Shown here piece after piece: positions 28,201 to 35,705 of a stretch of DNA of 64,000 nt. The DNA comes from Bacteroidota bacterium (lineage in GTDB: Bacteria > Bacteroidota > Bacteroidia > Cytophagales > Cyclobacteriaceae). Position numbers and translations under genes: made by a program. The DNA is taken from assembly GCA_023428695.1 (NCBI GenBank), contig JAEYWY010000009.1, positions 1 to 64,000 on the forward strand, in the 5' to 3' direction. Numbering within the stretch: the stretch's first letter is position 1; each line of letters starts with the position of its first letter. The notes under the pieces are model-generated. The model did no database searches. It saw only the letters and a list, made by a program, of their open reading frames with translations, and had not been told where the DNA came from.

Positions 28201-29731
28201 GAGGCCCAGTGCAACATACCATCGGACAATCAACCACAGCGACAAAGACACGCCTGAAACATTCGTAGGGACGGGAGGCACGGCGCCTTTCACGCTGGCG
28301 ACAAAATACAACGCAGGGCCTGATGGTTTCAACCTCTCCCATGTGGAAACCTGGTTCCGCCCGGAATCGGTCACGTCAGGGACAATTCATGTTGAGATCC
28401 GTGCCGGAGGAAGTTCTATCATCGACGCGCAGGTTCTTGCTGAAGGAAGTTTCGATTTCACGTCCAACGGGAATGACGGAGAGGGAACCTGGCATACTGT
28501 GCGAATGGAAAGGAACGCAGGCATTTATCCCAATGAAGATTTCTATGTTGTTGTCACTTATCCCCTTGGTATCGAGTATCCGCAGGGAACACTCATGAAC
28601 GAACCGACGACGCCTGGTCGCTATTACTACTTTGATCTCGGGCTCTGGTACGACCTGAACGAGCTCTCCGACTTCAAGAATGCAGCGTGGTTAATGTATG
28701 CAGGCGAAGAAACCGCCGAAGACTTCGGGTGGTTGAAGATCGTATCGCAAAAATCAGGCACACTGCAGCCGGGAGAATCGTCCGCCATTGGTCTTGCGAT
28801 TCAGGGACCTCTTGCGAAAAGGGGCGACCAGATTGCGAACGTCGTAATCCGATCCAACGATGCGAATAACTCACGCGTCACAGTGCCGGTTAAGCTGCAT
28901 GTGAACGAAGCACCGCTTTTTGTCAACGTGCCGGAAAGCATTGTCCTGTCAGAAAATGAGGCGGATACGCTAAGAATTGGTGTGACCGATCCCGAGGGCA
29001 ACACCTTTACCATCACGCGCGACCCGCACGAAAATTTATCATCGATGCTTGAGAGCGGACTTCTCACGGTGATCCTTACGCCGCGCTATGGCGATGAAGG
29101 GAACTATGAGTACACCTTCAAAGCAACGGATGAGTTCGGCGCTGAAAGCAGTATGACGCTAAGGGTTGAGGTCCTTCACGCGAACCGAGCTCCGGAGTTC
29201 GTGGGCGACCGAAAGGATTTTGAATACCATCGTGCCACGAATCTGAATGAATACGATATCCGCGACTACTATTCTGATCCGGATGGAGATGCATTTACGT
29301 TCGAAGTTCGAAGCCTTGATGAATCGATCGCCAATGTTTATGGGTCGACGTCGCGCTTCATCGTCAGGACTCTGGCGATAGGAAACACCAAACTTGTTTT
29401 CACGCTAACCGATATTCATGGTGCGGTCAAACAGGATACCGTCGACGTATCGGTCGACGTAATTGCCGGACTCGAAGAGCAAGAAAGCAACTTCAAACTA
29501 TATGTGTATCCGAATCCGACGAGTGGAAAAGTAGCCATGCACATAGGTGGCGAGATCCGTGGGGCCTACACGGTTACCGTGAGAAATACGCTTGGCGTTG
29601 CATTGATCAAAGGTGACGAAAACCGGGGAGGAGAAATCCAACTAGACCTTACGTCACTTCCGGCAGGAATTTATCTTATTGAAGTGCGCGACGACAACGG
29701 GAAAAGCGTCAGGAGAGTGGTCAAAGAGTAA
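22280..29731 (+). CDS. Giant secreted subtilisin-like (S8) protease with T9SS sorting domain
   Basis: A 2483-residue exported protease. It has a signal peptide (residues 1-27), a propeptide-like region to about 150, then the S8 catalytic domain: Asp204 (SVHDEGVDVKH), His262 (GTHVAGTIAA), Ser434 (GTSMACPHVSGVAALA). The usual Asp-Thr-Gly is Asp-Glu-Gly here. A fibronectin III-like domain follows (about 500-600), then a long tail of repeated immunoglobulin-like modules (choice-of-anchor/ASPM-SPD2-Hydin type, with NxGxxxL and SNDP/SNDA turns) and cadherin-like segments near 2210-2400. The C terminus (YVYPNPTSGKVAMHI to GIYLIEVRD) is a type A T9SS sorting domain, so it is secreted through T9SS and probably attached to the surface. 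Confidence 0.93.
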   Translation: MIKFLSFKARSLFLVCFLLMSIPAAAQHLHSDGVRKGMIKVRFKPEMTATLSTMSLRSTNGQLTSGITTLDAAARRTKAKSMRRLFPYDAKFEGKLRKHGLHLWYIVDIDESADPTLAAREFSLLREVATAEVEHEKILAPYSVKPYQPGPATLNALPFNDPMLKDQWHYRNTGQAGAGDFDINLFTAWSTTTGSGEIIVSVHDEGVDVKHADLKQNIWVNHAEANGIPNVDDDNNGYVDDVNGYNFQRNTGAIDAQYHGTHVAGTIAAVNNNGIGVAGVAGGDGSGNGVKIMSMQILGGASIERSYVYAANNGAVISQNSWGYSSPGYVDQSILDAIDYFVEEAGDYPGSPMKGGIVIFAAGNSSTDGEWYPGYHPRALSVAALGPEGKRAYYSNFGTWVEVSAPGGDLDYGSKGGVLSTIPKDQYAYMEGTSMACPHVSGVAALALANRTRQMTNDELWNKIVTGVVAIDHLNEEYAGKLGSGAIHAALAISNDAGIAPEKVTDLTITGLAQEFATFEWTVPEDEDDSAPTSFTLYYHTSPFTSASLASASSVMLKNTLPAGSKFSYELDSLIGLTQYYFAVASSDRWGNRSELSDVVDATTNDGPTLTTNAPDEGLVIDIDVSMGVTSGERELTILNQGEGILRWDHLFRHKATSLSYNASAIHYPKTSKTKSGTQANVARRQAIFKGTALRDPGPVPLAFNPIDVSYSSFPTNIIGETDITLTNSAAARFLVTQENGFNLTQVSMYLKHDPAKGPVIVEVYKGAMPSRANLVYAQEHVNWSAEEMMAYITLNEQLFFEAGSTFWVVFHVPSGNLFPLGIGYEDDASYSTNCFMSFDLGTTWAPLEEVLNSKDFAWTITASSYNEHLGNYLTLSPGSGDVAGHDQTGTIVSADATALINGTYSANLILRSNDAATREMRVPVTLNVMGHKPDIRHIHIADYGSVFVGTSKTIDLVLDNQGFGNFNDPVFTIEGAGFEIEGSTPWQIKAREEAVISVSFHPLAPGNTNGKLIISNGEQTYEVPLFGVGAETARIAISPENQLVDEVAIGDVVNARITVSNEGAYPLKYFIPGFDTKGISENWPASYHNYGYKFRTNLAGEAEPLEYAFHDISSTGIDITEPLKDGFAYVTVDMGFQFPFYGDKVETLYVAQKGFTTFDNSIRPVNVPSLSNMYNPRGYISPLGTYLSLVEKGSIFYKVEADRVIVQYNDVWNGTPGQSMTVQMVLFANGDIRFYYDVMDIDMESQTYLTILIENLDQDDGIMIHSYDNPIELSSGLVLGFDYPGPAIITNVTNGSGIIAPGASADVDLELSTQSLAEGLVKRYVNFISNDPATGQKSALVELAITSGGTPQPVVSVDTIAFGETFQGALRSSTFIIQNPGTANVSITGMTFANNQFTLNGELPSTVKPGLYGQFTVHIPTATLGPLEDWLSINYADGTHDTIYVSGVVVESPAFESDLSLLEETLAYGEKSAHPLTITNTGAGPMEVVVTGTQWMTFDLVAEPSSNEIPDNTYTYRQYNNGDFYQWIEIRETGTQLPFWDFNLGKESYWRTISLPFPVSHYGELFYEMKIGDNGIISFEEDPEVMFFPANIPQTQEGRFIMPYWTFSGFDTMFRPEDEVGIFYQFFDDKIVITWSTFVNNFGGMGDPVSAQVIFYKNGTMKFQYRVEEGGNDLTTSFSTIGIQESSSNGVSISDHNHVAHGAGLAFILVPARKHHVEPNGVLSGFINIDATNIYGGVYDDKLSIQTNVPGMESLEKPVLLTVTGDAIFAAPDSVDFGHRIIAFEYGAPSANYVDLNFENTGSAPMEITWAQMADGTKNLTLMMLTDGWWGPEWTPIEFIYSPWGWDPPTFRINPGDKLAVRAAFSPDTPGDFADELVLTTSLGEKRIIMVGVAIEPPSIHVDVTPIEVSMNSLTEEVERSIAFDNVNGKSPLEYELSIDYGRVSTSSNEEELSGGGSAAPASSGPIVVKPVARPSATYHRTINHSDKDTPETFVGTGGTAPFTLATKYNAGPDGFNLSHVETWFRPESVTSGTIHVEIRAGGSSIIDAQVLAEGSFDFTSNGNDGEGTWHTVRMERNAGIYPNEDFYVVVTYPLGIEYPQGTLMNEPTTPGRYYYFDLGLWYDLNELSDFKNAAWLMYAGEETAEDFGWLKIVSQKSGTLQPGESSAIGLAIQGPLAKRGDQIANVVIRSNDANNSRVTVPVKLHVNEAPLFVNVPESIVLSENEADTLRIGVTDPEGNTFTITRDPHENLSSMLESGLLTVILTPRYGDEGNYEYTFKATDEFGAESSMTLRVEVLHANRAPEFVGDRKDFEYHRATNLNEYDIRDYYSDPDGDAFTFEVRSLDESIANVYGSTSRFIVRTLAIGNTKLVFTLTDIHGAVKQDTVDVSVDVIAGLEEQESNFKLYVYPNPTSGKVAMHIGGEIRGAYTVTVRNTLGVALIKGDENRGGEIQLDLTSLPAGIYLIEVRDDNGKSVRRVVKE

Positions 29732-29743
29732 ACACAAATTACA

Positions 29744-30202
29744 ATGAAAAAACTACGCATACTTATCATATTTCTGTCGCTGGCATTGATGGCGATCGCG
29801 TGCAAAGACGAAAACGACCCAGTAAGCGAAGAGAACATCCAGCTGGAAAAGTTATCATCAACCTGGGTTGCTACCGAGGTAACGAAGGATGAAATTGGCG
29901 ACGGGGGCTACGACAATTTCAGATTGATTTTGTCGGGCAATCCCGAGTCACAGGTATTCACTTATGCTGTCATCGGCAGACCGGAGATGAGCCCCTGGCT
30001 TGCCGGTGGCACATGGCGATTCGGGTCGCAAGTCTCCTCACAAATTGTTCGTGATCCCGGAACCGTCGATGAGGTCCAGATCACCTACACGCTGTCGGAA
30101 ACAACGCTCACGCTGGAGTTTAATTTCACTGGAGAAGGATACCCGAACGGACGGACCGAAAGTCTTGAGGGGACGTACCGGTTTACGCTTCAAAAGCAAT
30201 AG
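29744..30202 (+). CDS. Small lipoprotein, lipocalin-like
   Basis: A 152-residue protein with a lipoprotein signal (LMAIACKDE, Cys at residue 20) followed by a beta-rich domain (LSSTWVATEVTKDEI, GGTWRFG, TLTLEFNF, LEGTYRFTL) like the lipocalin-like/DUF5004 lipoproteins of Bacteroidota. It starts 12 bases after the subtilase stop in the same direction and is probably cotranscribed. A role in binding or protecting against the protease product is only a guess. Confidence 0.75.
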   Translation: MKKLRILIIFLSLALMAIACKDENDPVSEENIQLEKLSSTWVATEVTKDEIGDGGYDNFRLILSGNPESQVFTYAVIGRPEMSPWLAGGTWRFGSQVSSQIVRDPGTVDEVQITYTLSETTLTLEFNFTGEGYPNGRTESLEGTYRFTLQKQ

Positions 30203-30231
30203 ATTTTCATTTGCAGATAGTTTCTGTTTGT

Positions 30232-30262
30232 TACGGTGCGCTTTGAAACGAGGCGCACCGTA
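30232..30262. terminator. Ten-base-pair hairpin after the lipoprotein gene
   Basis: TACGGTGCGC (30232-30241) and GCGCACCGTA (30253-30262) form a perfect stem with an 11-base loop, 30 bases after the lipoprotein stop. There is no strong T run, so it may stabilise the 3' end rather than act as a classic terminator. The rest of 30263-30522 shows no gene. Confidence 0.5.
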
Positions 30263-30522
30263 CACACAGCGTGTATGGTTCGGCGAAATTTCATCCCGGA
30301 CACGGGCATTCAAAAGTTTTCGGACTCCGGCGCATTGATGATTTTGGGTAAAACCTCTGTATCCGCGAGTGTCAACAAGGAAATCCCGATTTCAATAGGT
30401 GCCCACCTTTCTGGCGTTGTTATTCTGGCAATGCTTAAGGAAATTGAAAGAAAATTAGGTTGTCACGAGCTTTGCTGTATCAAGGCATTTTTCAATGCAA
30501 ATCCTGATTCCCGGGCCTATAA

Positions 30523-31140
30523 TCATCGCGCAAAAACATAATAGAATATGATCAATATAATCGCCCCGGTGACTGTGAGGACGCTTCCATTCAGCCGCCA
30601 TTTCTTGAGAAAATAGATCATCATGAATCCGGTGAGCGAAACCAGAATCATCAATGCCGCACTTGCGTCAATCAACCACGCCCATGCGCTGCCGGTATCC
30701 CTTCCTTTATGGAGATCGTTGATGATCGCGATTGCGCCAAATTGTGTAATCGTCAGTGTGTATGATGCAGTTTCGCGATCGACAAATACATCGGCCGTAT
30801 AGCCCGGGCCCTTGAATGAAACTGTGCACCCCGTTTCGTCGATCAGAAAATCCGACACTTTTGCCTTCACTCCATAATTGTTCCGGAAGTACTCAACAAC
30901 CTGAAGTTCATTGACAGGTTTGTCCATTGCTACCCATTCCGGTTTTATCTTCCCATCTGCCTCCCGAACGGTCTGCTGTCCTTCGATCCATTCAGGATGA
31001 TTCAACGTTATGCCGGTGACTGCAAAAAATAACAGCGCGGCGAAGCTGAACATCGACAGGTATATGTGCAACCATCGTGTCCAGCCTGCGATCTCTTTTC
31101 TTTTAATTTCCTTTTTACTATTTGTTGCCTGGCGTACCAT
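30523..31140 (-). CDS. PepSY-associated transmembrane protein
   Basis: A 205-residue membrane protein. The start at 31140 lies 1 base after the stop of the upstream ApbE-DUF2271 gene; a start at 31191 inside that gene is possible but unlikely. The N-terminal helix (WLHIYLSMFSFAALLFFAVTGITLNHPEW) is the PepSY_TM signature. A periplasmic PepSY-like segment follows, then NDLHKGRDTGSAWAWLIDASAALMI and a last helix. Family members are membrane redox or electron-transfer partners, often next to ApbE. Here it is presumably the membrane electron carrier for the DUF2271-ApbE protein. Confidence 0.85.
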   Translation of the reverse strand: MVRQATNSKKEIKRKEIAGWTRWLHIYLSMFSFAALLFFAVTGITLNHPEWIEGQQTVREADGKIKPEWVAMDKPVNELQVVEYFRNNYGVKAKVSDFLIDETGCTVSFKGPGYTADVFVDRETASYTLTITQFGAIAIINDLHKGRDTGSAWAWLIDASAALMILVSLTGFMMIYFLKKWRLNGSVLTVTGAIILIIFYYVFAR

Positions 31141-31141
31141 G

Positions 31142-32620
31142 TCAGTTTCTGGTTGGTGTGTGGCAGTCAATTGATGCGGCTGTGATTTCAACGCCGCCCT
31201 TTATTTCCATGTGCATTGATTTCCCGTTCCAGTCAAAGTCCTGTTTGATCAATTGGTAAGTACCATGTTCGCGCGCCGCCTCGATGTAGAGCGTATATCT
31301 TCCATTGGAAACTGGTTTTGCATCGTCGTTCAGGCCATCCCATTTCAACGTATAGCGACCTGGTGAGCGAGTGGCACTGCTGACGGACGATACTGAGCCT
31401 GTCGCGTTATAAAGGTTGTCGCGGTTCTTGCTATACCAACGTTTCAGATCAGGAAGCCAGCGTGGCTTGTTGTACCACAGAGCGAGAGTTCGGATTGACT
31501 TCTTGTTTCCATCTTCGATCCACACGGCCACGAACGGTCTGCGGAATCTTCCTTCGAACCGCGCCAGCTCCAACTGAACTGTCATTTCATATTGCGCCTT
31601 GCCGATGGAGGAAACGTTTGATGTGTGTTTGTCTTCGATCGTAAAATCTCTCCAGCCGTCACTCTCGATTCTCATTCCTGATCTCGTTACAATCTGATAC
31701 GAAACACCCGGAACAGACTTTGCGAGTTCTGCGCTTTCTTCCGGTGCAAGAATATTAAACGCCGTCGCGAGCGCGCCGGCATCAGTGGCATTGGGAGCGA
31801 TCACTGTGGCACTGACCACATGCGACACAGGCATGGCGGTACGCGCATCAAGGATATGTCCATACCATTGTTCGTTGATCGTATAGCCACGCCGGTAGTC
31901 TCCACTGGTGGCAATGGCCTTGTTGTTGACATTGAGGATTGTGAGTGGCTGGTCATTCTCGCCATCAGCTTTCGGATCAGACACACTAATTCGCTCCTGC
32001 ACATCACCATCGACAACAATATCGCCCCCGATGTTCACGACACATCCCGTAACACCGGGAACTGTCATGACCTTTGTGGCCACTTTGCTAATGATATAGC
32101 TTTTTACAAAAGAGTTGAACAACAGGGGTTGGGCTGACACGTGTGTCGCGGTCTGCGCCACCGGATCAAGCGTCCAATGCGGGATGTTGATTTGTTCAGA
32201 AGCGCGTTGCAGCTCATAACTGGTCGGCATGATCTGAACCCTCTCGGCTTCTTTCCATAGGGCAACGCCGCTACCTACGGCGGCATTCAGCGCACCTCCG
32301 GTCTTCTCTTTCCATTTGTCAAATAAAGTGAGGACTTCAAGCAACTCCGATGATACACTCACCCCGGTATCGCGTGATCGCTGCCAACGGTTGAACTCTG
32401 AGTCGGGCTTATAGCTGCTGAGTATATTGTCGAGCCTGTCAATTTCATATAGTGCAACCAATTCGGCCTCGTCGGCAATGTCAGGTGAGGTCGCGATTAC
32501 TTTAAGATCGAACGACGTTCCCAGAACATTCTCATGACCGTATGTATAGCTTCTTGTGTCAGGAGTCGGACGTATTCCTGAAAGGACAAGCAAGGCGGAA
32601 AGAATGAATGTTGTTTTCAT
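31142..32620 (-). CDS. apbE: FAD:protein FMN transferase (ApbE) fused to DUF2271
   Basis: A 492-residue two-domain protein. The start at 32620 gives a signal sequence (MKTTFILSALLVLSG). Residues about 25-310 are ApbE-like: LGTSFDLKVIA, VVNIGGDIVVDG, ATSGDY, HILDARTAMPVSH and TDAGALATAFNIL. Residues about 335-492 are DUF2271: VAVWIEDGNKKSIRTLALWYNKPRWLPDL, LKWDGLNDD and HMEIKGG. ApbE enzymes link FMN covalently to Thr/Ser of exported proteins. It pairs with the PepSY membrane protein downstream. A candidate ECF promoter, matching that of the divergent sigma operon in both hexamers and spacing, lies 66-94 bases upstream. Confidence 0.9.
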   Translation of the reverse strand: MKTTFILSALLVLSGIRPTPDTRSYTYGHENVLGTSFDLKVIATSPDIADEAELVALYEIDRLDNILSSYKPDSEFNRWQRSRDTGVSVSSELLEVLTLFDKWKEKTGGALNAAVGSGVALWKEAERVQIMPTSYELQRASEQINIPHWTLDPVAQTATHVSAQPLLFNSFVKSYIISKVATKVMTVPGVTGCVVNIGGDIVVDGDVQERISVSDPKADGENDQPLTILNVNNKAIATSGDYRRGYTINEQWYGHILDARTAMPVSHVVSATVIAPNATDAGALATAFNILAPEESAELAKSVPGVSYQIVTRSGMRIESDGWRDFTIEDKHTSNVSSIGKAQYEMTVQLELARFEGRFRRPFVAVWIEDGNKKSIRTLALWYNKPRWLPDLKRWYSKNRDNLYNATGSVSSVSSATRSPGRYTLKWDGLNDDAKPVSNGRYTLYIEAAREHGTYQLIKQDFDWNGKSMHMEIKGGVEITAASIDCHTPTRN

Positions 32621-32685
32621 AACGAAGAAATTTGTGGATTGCGACCCGGCGGGATAAGTCCCGGACCTGTGCGATCGTCTTGACA

Positions 32686-32714
32686 TTAGACCTCGGGACG
32701 CTGCCATTTATTCC
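32686..32714 (-). promoter_or_regulatory. Candidate ECF-sigma promoter for the ApbE-PepSY operon
   Basis: On the minus strand GGAATAA (32708-32714) and GTCTAA (32686-32691) are separated by 16 bases. This is the form expected of an ECF promoter (GGAA-type -35 and GTC/TCTAA-type -10). Both hexamers and the spacing are the same as those upstream of the divergent ECF sigma gene at 32790-32818. Confidence 0.65.
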
Positions 32715-32789
32715 CGGACGGGTGAATATTTACATCGTGTTATCCGATGACGTTTGTCCTCCTTATTGGAAATATATTTTGCGAGCTTG

Positions 32790-32818
32790 GGAATAAACCG
32801 GCATAAAGGATTGTCTAA
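32790..32818 (+). promoter_or_regulatory. Candidate autoregulated ECF-sigma promoter
   Basis: GGAATAA (32790-32796), a 16-base spacer and GTCTAA (32813-32818) precede the ECF sigma start at 32846 by 27 bases. The motif is repeated on the other strand at 32686-32714, so both divergent operons may be read by the same sigma factor. Confidence 0.65.
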
Positions 32819-32845
32819 ACATAGAAAGGCGTCCGCCGGACGGGC

Positions 32846-33388
32846 ATGAGCGAAAACGACGACGACCAAAGATTGATTGCATCTGCCATGAATGGAGACA
32901 TAGCCTCATTCAAGGTCCTGGTGCAACGGCATGAAGGGAAGGTTGCGGGAATAGTGAAGTCCATGCTGGGTGATACACCCGAGGCGCTGGACGTTGGTCA
33001 GGAAGTCTTCATTCGTTTTTACGAATCGATGAAGAACTTTCGCGGCAACGCATCACTTGCGACTTATCTCGGCCGAATCGCCATCAACCTTTCATTGAAT
33101 GAATTGAACCGTCGAAAGCGCAAACAGCGTTTGTTCGAATCGCTCGACGCGGCTTCCTGTATACCCGTGGAGAATGCAAGTGAAGATTACGATACGCAGC
33201 GGCTACATCAGGCGATCGAATCACTCGAGCCGGAGTTTAAGGCAGTAGTAACTCTTCGCATTATGGAGGGATATACGTGTGAGGAGACAGCCTCAATGCT
33301 TGGCATTCCGGTGGGCACAGTGTTGTCAAGGCTACACCGCGCACAAAAAAAATTACGATCTGCGTTCCTAAACCTCAAAAAATCATGA
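32846..33388 (+). CDS. ECF-type RNA polymerase sigma factor
   Basis: A 180-residue sigma-70 family factor with only regions 2 and 4. Region 2 is at about residues 20-90 (VQRHEGKVAGIVKSML, DVGQEVFIRFYESMKNFRGNASLATYLGRIAINLSLNELNRRKRK). Region 4 is at about 120-175 (LEPEFKAVVTLRIMEGYTCEETASMLGIPVGTVLSRLHRAQKKL). It overlaps the next gene by 4 bases (ATGA). Promoter motifs of the ECF type lie before it and before the divergent ApbE gene, so it probably controls both. Confidence 0.95.
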   Translation: MSENDDDQRLIASAMNGDIASFKVLVQRHEGKVAGIVKSMLGDTPEALDVGQEVFIRFYESMKNFRGNASLATYLGRIAINLSLNELNRRKRKQRLFESLDAASCIPVENASEDYDTQRLHQAIESLEPEFKAVVTLRIMEGYTCEETASMLGIPVGTVLSRLHRAQKKLRSAFLNLKKS

Positions 33389-33810
33389 AACGCAATGAAA
33401 TAGAAGATATTTATATCCGATCACTGGATGGTCCGATCACAGAAGCGGAAAAAGCATTACTCGTAACGGTATTCCGCGATGATTCTGACCTTGCCGATGA
33501 GCTTCTCGAATATCGCAGGCTGCGCAAAAAGTTGAAGGCCAAGACGCCCGCGTCTTTTGGACCATTTTTCGCGTCACGGGTGGTAAGCGCTATCGAAAAC
33601 TCCCGGGAAGCGATAGATCACTACCTATTTTCTTTTTTCAAGAGGTTTCAATTGGTCGCGGCAGGTGTACTCATCGCGTTGCTTACGGTTAACGTGATCC
33701 TCGCAGAACAACGCGATGTCAAGTCTATCCTGGGGCTTGGGGAGACGATCCTGCAAGAAGAGGACGTCGTGGCATTTGACTACTTCAAATCAATAAACGA
33801 AAATTTATGA
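33385..33810 (+). CDS. Membrane protein, probable anti-sigma factor
   Basis: A 141-residue protein with a charged cytoplasmic N-terminal part (about 90 residues, LLEYRRLRKKLKAKTP), one transmembrane helix at about 91-107 and a short periplasmic tail. No zinc-binding ASD motif is visible. Its position immediately after the ECF gene, with a 4-base overlap on each side, and its single-pass topology fit an anti-sigma factor. Family assignment is by context. Confidence 0.7.
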   Translation: MKRNEIEDIYIRSLDGPITEAEKALLVTVFRDDSDLADELLEYRRLRKKLKAKTPASFGPFFASRVVSAIENSREAIDHYLFSFFKRFQLVAAGVLIALLTVNVILAEQRDVKSILGLGETILQEEDVVAFDYFKSINENL

Positions 33811-34223
33811 ATACCAGCAGAAGGAAATCAATCCTGATACTCATAGCTACGCTGTTCTTCGGTGTGCTGCTGGGTCTTTTGGTTCCCGCGGTTGTACACA
33901 AGATCAATGAGCGCAAGGTAACGGTATCACGTCGTGCGTACGGTGATGGTCACCATCGCCGGATGCGCTTCGCAGGGACACTTGAACACGTTATATCACC
34001 AGACAGTGAGCAGCGTGAACGCATGAGGCCCGTTGTCGAGTGGGCGGGTACGCGCATCGATTCGATTGAATCATCGGCTAACCGCCAGGTGGAAATGGTA
34101 CTTGATTCTCTTTCGGAAAATCTTGCACCCATACTGACCGAGGAGCAACGCGAACGCCTCGAAGCGTTTCACGATCGTGCCCGGAATAACTGGCGTCGGC
34201 ACGATGGGCATCGTGATCGATAG
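33807..34223 (+). CDS. CpxP/CnrX-like periplasmic sensor protein
   Basis: A 138-residue protein with an N-terminal membrane anchor (residues 8-30, ILILIATLFFGVLLGLLVP) and a helical, charged periplasmic domain ending in a His/Arg-rich tail. The layout (anchor, helical hairpin, LTEEQRERLEAFHDR) resembles the Spy/CpxP/CnrX group of periplasmic metal or stress sensors. With the sigma and anti-sigma genes it recalls the CnrYXH arrangement, in which the periplasmic protein sets anti-sigma activity. The ligand is unknown; metal or envelope stress is plausible given the neighbours. Confidence 0.65.
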   Translation: MNTSRRKSILILIATLFFGVLLGLLVPAVVHKINERKVTVSRRAYGDGHHRRMRFAGTLEHVISPDSEQRERMRPVVEWAGTRIDSIESSANRQVEMVLDSLSENLAPILTEEQRERLEAFHDRARNNWRRHDGHRDR

Positions 34224-34298
34224 CAGGAGAAATTGACAAGACGATGTCTTATCTAAGTCGGGTTTATCACGTTTGAATCAATCTCGCTCATGCTAGAA

Positions 34299-35474
34299 TC
34301 ATTTAAACCTCGCGTTCAACGAGATGATATTTGAAACCAGTCCAGTCTCCCGACTGTAATGACCGTAGCGAATTTCCAGCGCGTTGAATCTGGAAATCCC
34401 CAGCAATCCACCGGGTGAAACGAATCTTATCCCCGAACCAAAGAAGTGACTATCAAATTTGGAAAGGTCATAGTCACTGCTGTAAAAGGTTTCGTCTTTC
34501 GAATGTTTACCATAGGTTGAGAAATAGTCAATGGCCGATTGCGTATAATACCGGTAGAATGGACTAACAGACACAAAGGGCGTGATTTTTATCGGCGTTT
34601 CAATCTCCGCTGTGTTGCTTGTCAAGCCCCAGTCATCCTGGTAGTAACGATAGAACCCTCGGATGATCACGATATCGCCAGCGAAGTAGCTGAAACGTGC
34701 GCTCACCGGGTACTTGATTCGCGTACCGGGGAGTTGTTCAATGTCGACGGACGCGTCATCAAAGTAGACGCGGTTGAATGGCAAACTAAGAAAGCCCTTC
34801 TGGTAGGCAAGGTCGAGTAGAAAAAGCACCTGGAGTCGCGTGTTTACGATTTGCGAATAGGAAAAGGTAGCTGCATATGTGTTTCGTGATTTTGTTCCAC
34901 CCAAACGGTCTGCCCGCAGTTCTATGGGATAGATCATCGAAACAAAATCCTGGTAAGTTTGAAGCCTCACGCCAACTTCGCGGCTCCTGTCTTTTGAATT
35001 CCTGAATGCGTTGACTCCGCCGCCGATTGACAGGTAATCGTATTCGGATGAGACCGAAAGATTCGCGCCGATGGTGGTTCCTTTCGTTTCATTTAGTCTG
35101 GACCAGGAAAGACTTGGATAAATTCTTCGATCACCCGAAGACGCAGAGGATATCGTGGATGGATCGATTTTATCAGACGAGGCGGATGAGTAGGTGTCGA
35201 CTCCGATTTCGAAACTGTAGGAATTGATTCTTTTCTTGCTGTCGATCCCGGATAGTTTGATATCAATCGTTGTCGCGAAATCAGTTAACCTTTCGGACCC
35301 GACGCCGCCCGTCACCGCGGCGTTGCTACCATCCTGCCGGTAATAACTTGTTACGAAGTTCACTTCTTCAATCTTAAGCTTCCGCTTTTCGTAAACGGCG
35401 GTGTCGCCATTTTGTGAAAAGGCACTCAGTATGGAGATGTAGAAGGCGAAAATTATAAGTGGAATTCTGATCAT
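34299..35474 (-). CDS. DUF3570 outer-membrane protein
   Basis: A 391-residue protein with a signal peptide (residues 1-20, ending AFSQ) and alternating strand patterns throughout, as in outer-membrane barrels. The N-terminal VTSYYRQDGSNAAVTGGVGSERLTD and the terminal SLNARFK fit DUF3570 proteins, which normally occur beside DUF4266, ApbE and thioredoxin-like genes, as here. It is the last gene of that four-gene cluster, 11 bases after DUF4266. It may be the outer-membrane part of an extracytosolic flavin-based redox system. Confidence 0.85.
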   Translation of the reverse strand: MIRIPLIIFAFYISILSAFSQNGDTAVYEKRKLKIEEVNFVTSYYRQDGSNAAVTGGVGSERLTDFATTIDIKLSGIDSKKRINSYSFEIGVDTYSSASSDKIDPSTISSASSGDRRIYPSLSWSRLNETKGTTIGANLSVSSEYDYLSIGGGVNAFRNSKDRSREVGVRLQTYQDFVSMIYPIELRADRLGGTKSRNTYAATFSYSQIVNTRLQVLFLLDLAYQKGFLSLPFNRVYFDDASVDIEQLPGTRIKYPVSARFSYFAGDIVIIRGFYRYYQDDWGLTSNTAEIETPIKITPFVSVSPFYRYYTQSAIDYFSTYGKHSKDETFYSSDYDLSKFDSHFFGSGIRFVSPGGLLGISRFNALEIRYGHYSRETGLVSNIISLNARFK

Positions 35475-35485
35475 AAGTCTTGCAA

Positions 35486-35701
35486 TTAATTACATCCACA
35501 ACCTCCGCCTGACTTCCCGCCGTTGGCGCCAGCCGATCCTTCGCGATAGAGCTGGAAATTGTTTTCGAATTTCTGACCCTTGCGCATGGAAAGCTCCATC
35601 TCAGAATCATTTAAATACACCTTCTGATATTCTTTTACAGGACTGCATCCTGATGTGACAACCAGGAAAAAAAGCGCAACCCAGGTTAGTTTATTTTTCA
35701 T
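35486..35701 (-). CDS. DUF4266 small lipoprotein with Cys-Gly tail
   Basis: A 71-residue lipoprotein. The signal ends in the lipobox VVTSGC (Cys19). The mature part reads VKEYQKVYLNDSEMELS and ends in a Gly-rich GGKSGGGCGCN tail with two cysteines. DUF4266 members of this size are found with DUF3570 and ApbE. The tail might bind metal or carry a cofactor. No canonical ApbE target motif (D-x-x-T/S-G-A-T/S) is present, although EGSAGA is loosely similar. Its start is 5 bases after the ApbE stop, so it is cotranscribed. Confidence 0.85.
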   Translation of the reverse strand: MKNKLTWVALFFLVVTSGCSPVKEYQKVYLNDSEMELSMRKGQKFENNFQLYREGSAGANGGKSGGGCGCN

Positions 35702-35705
35702 GTTA

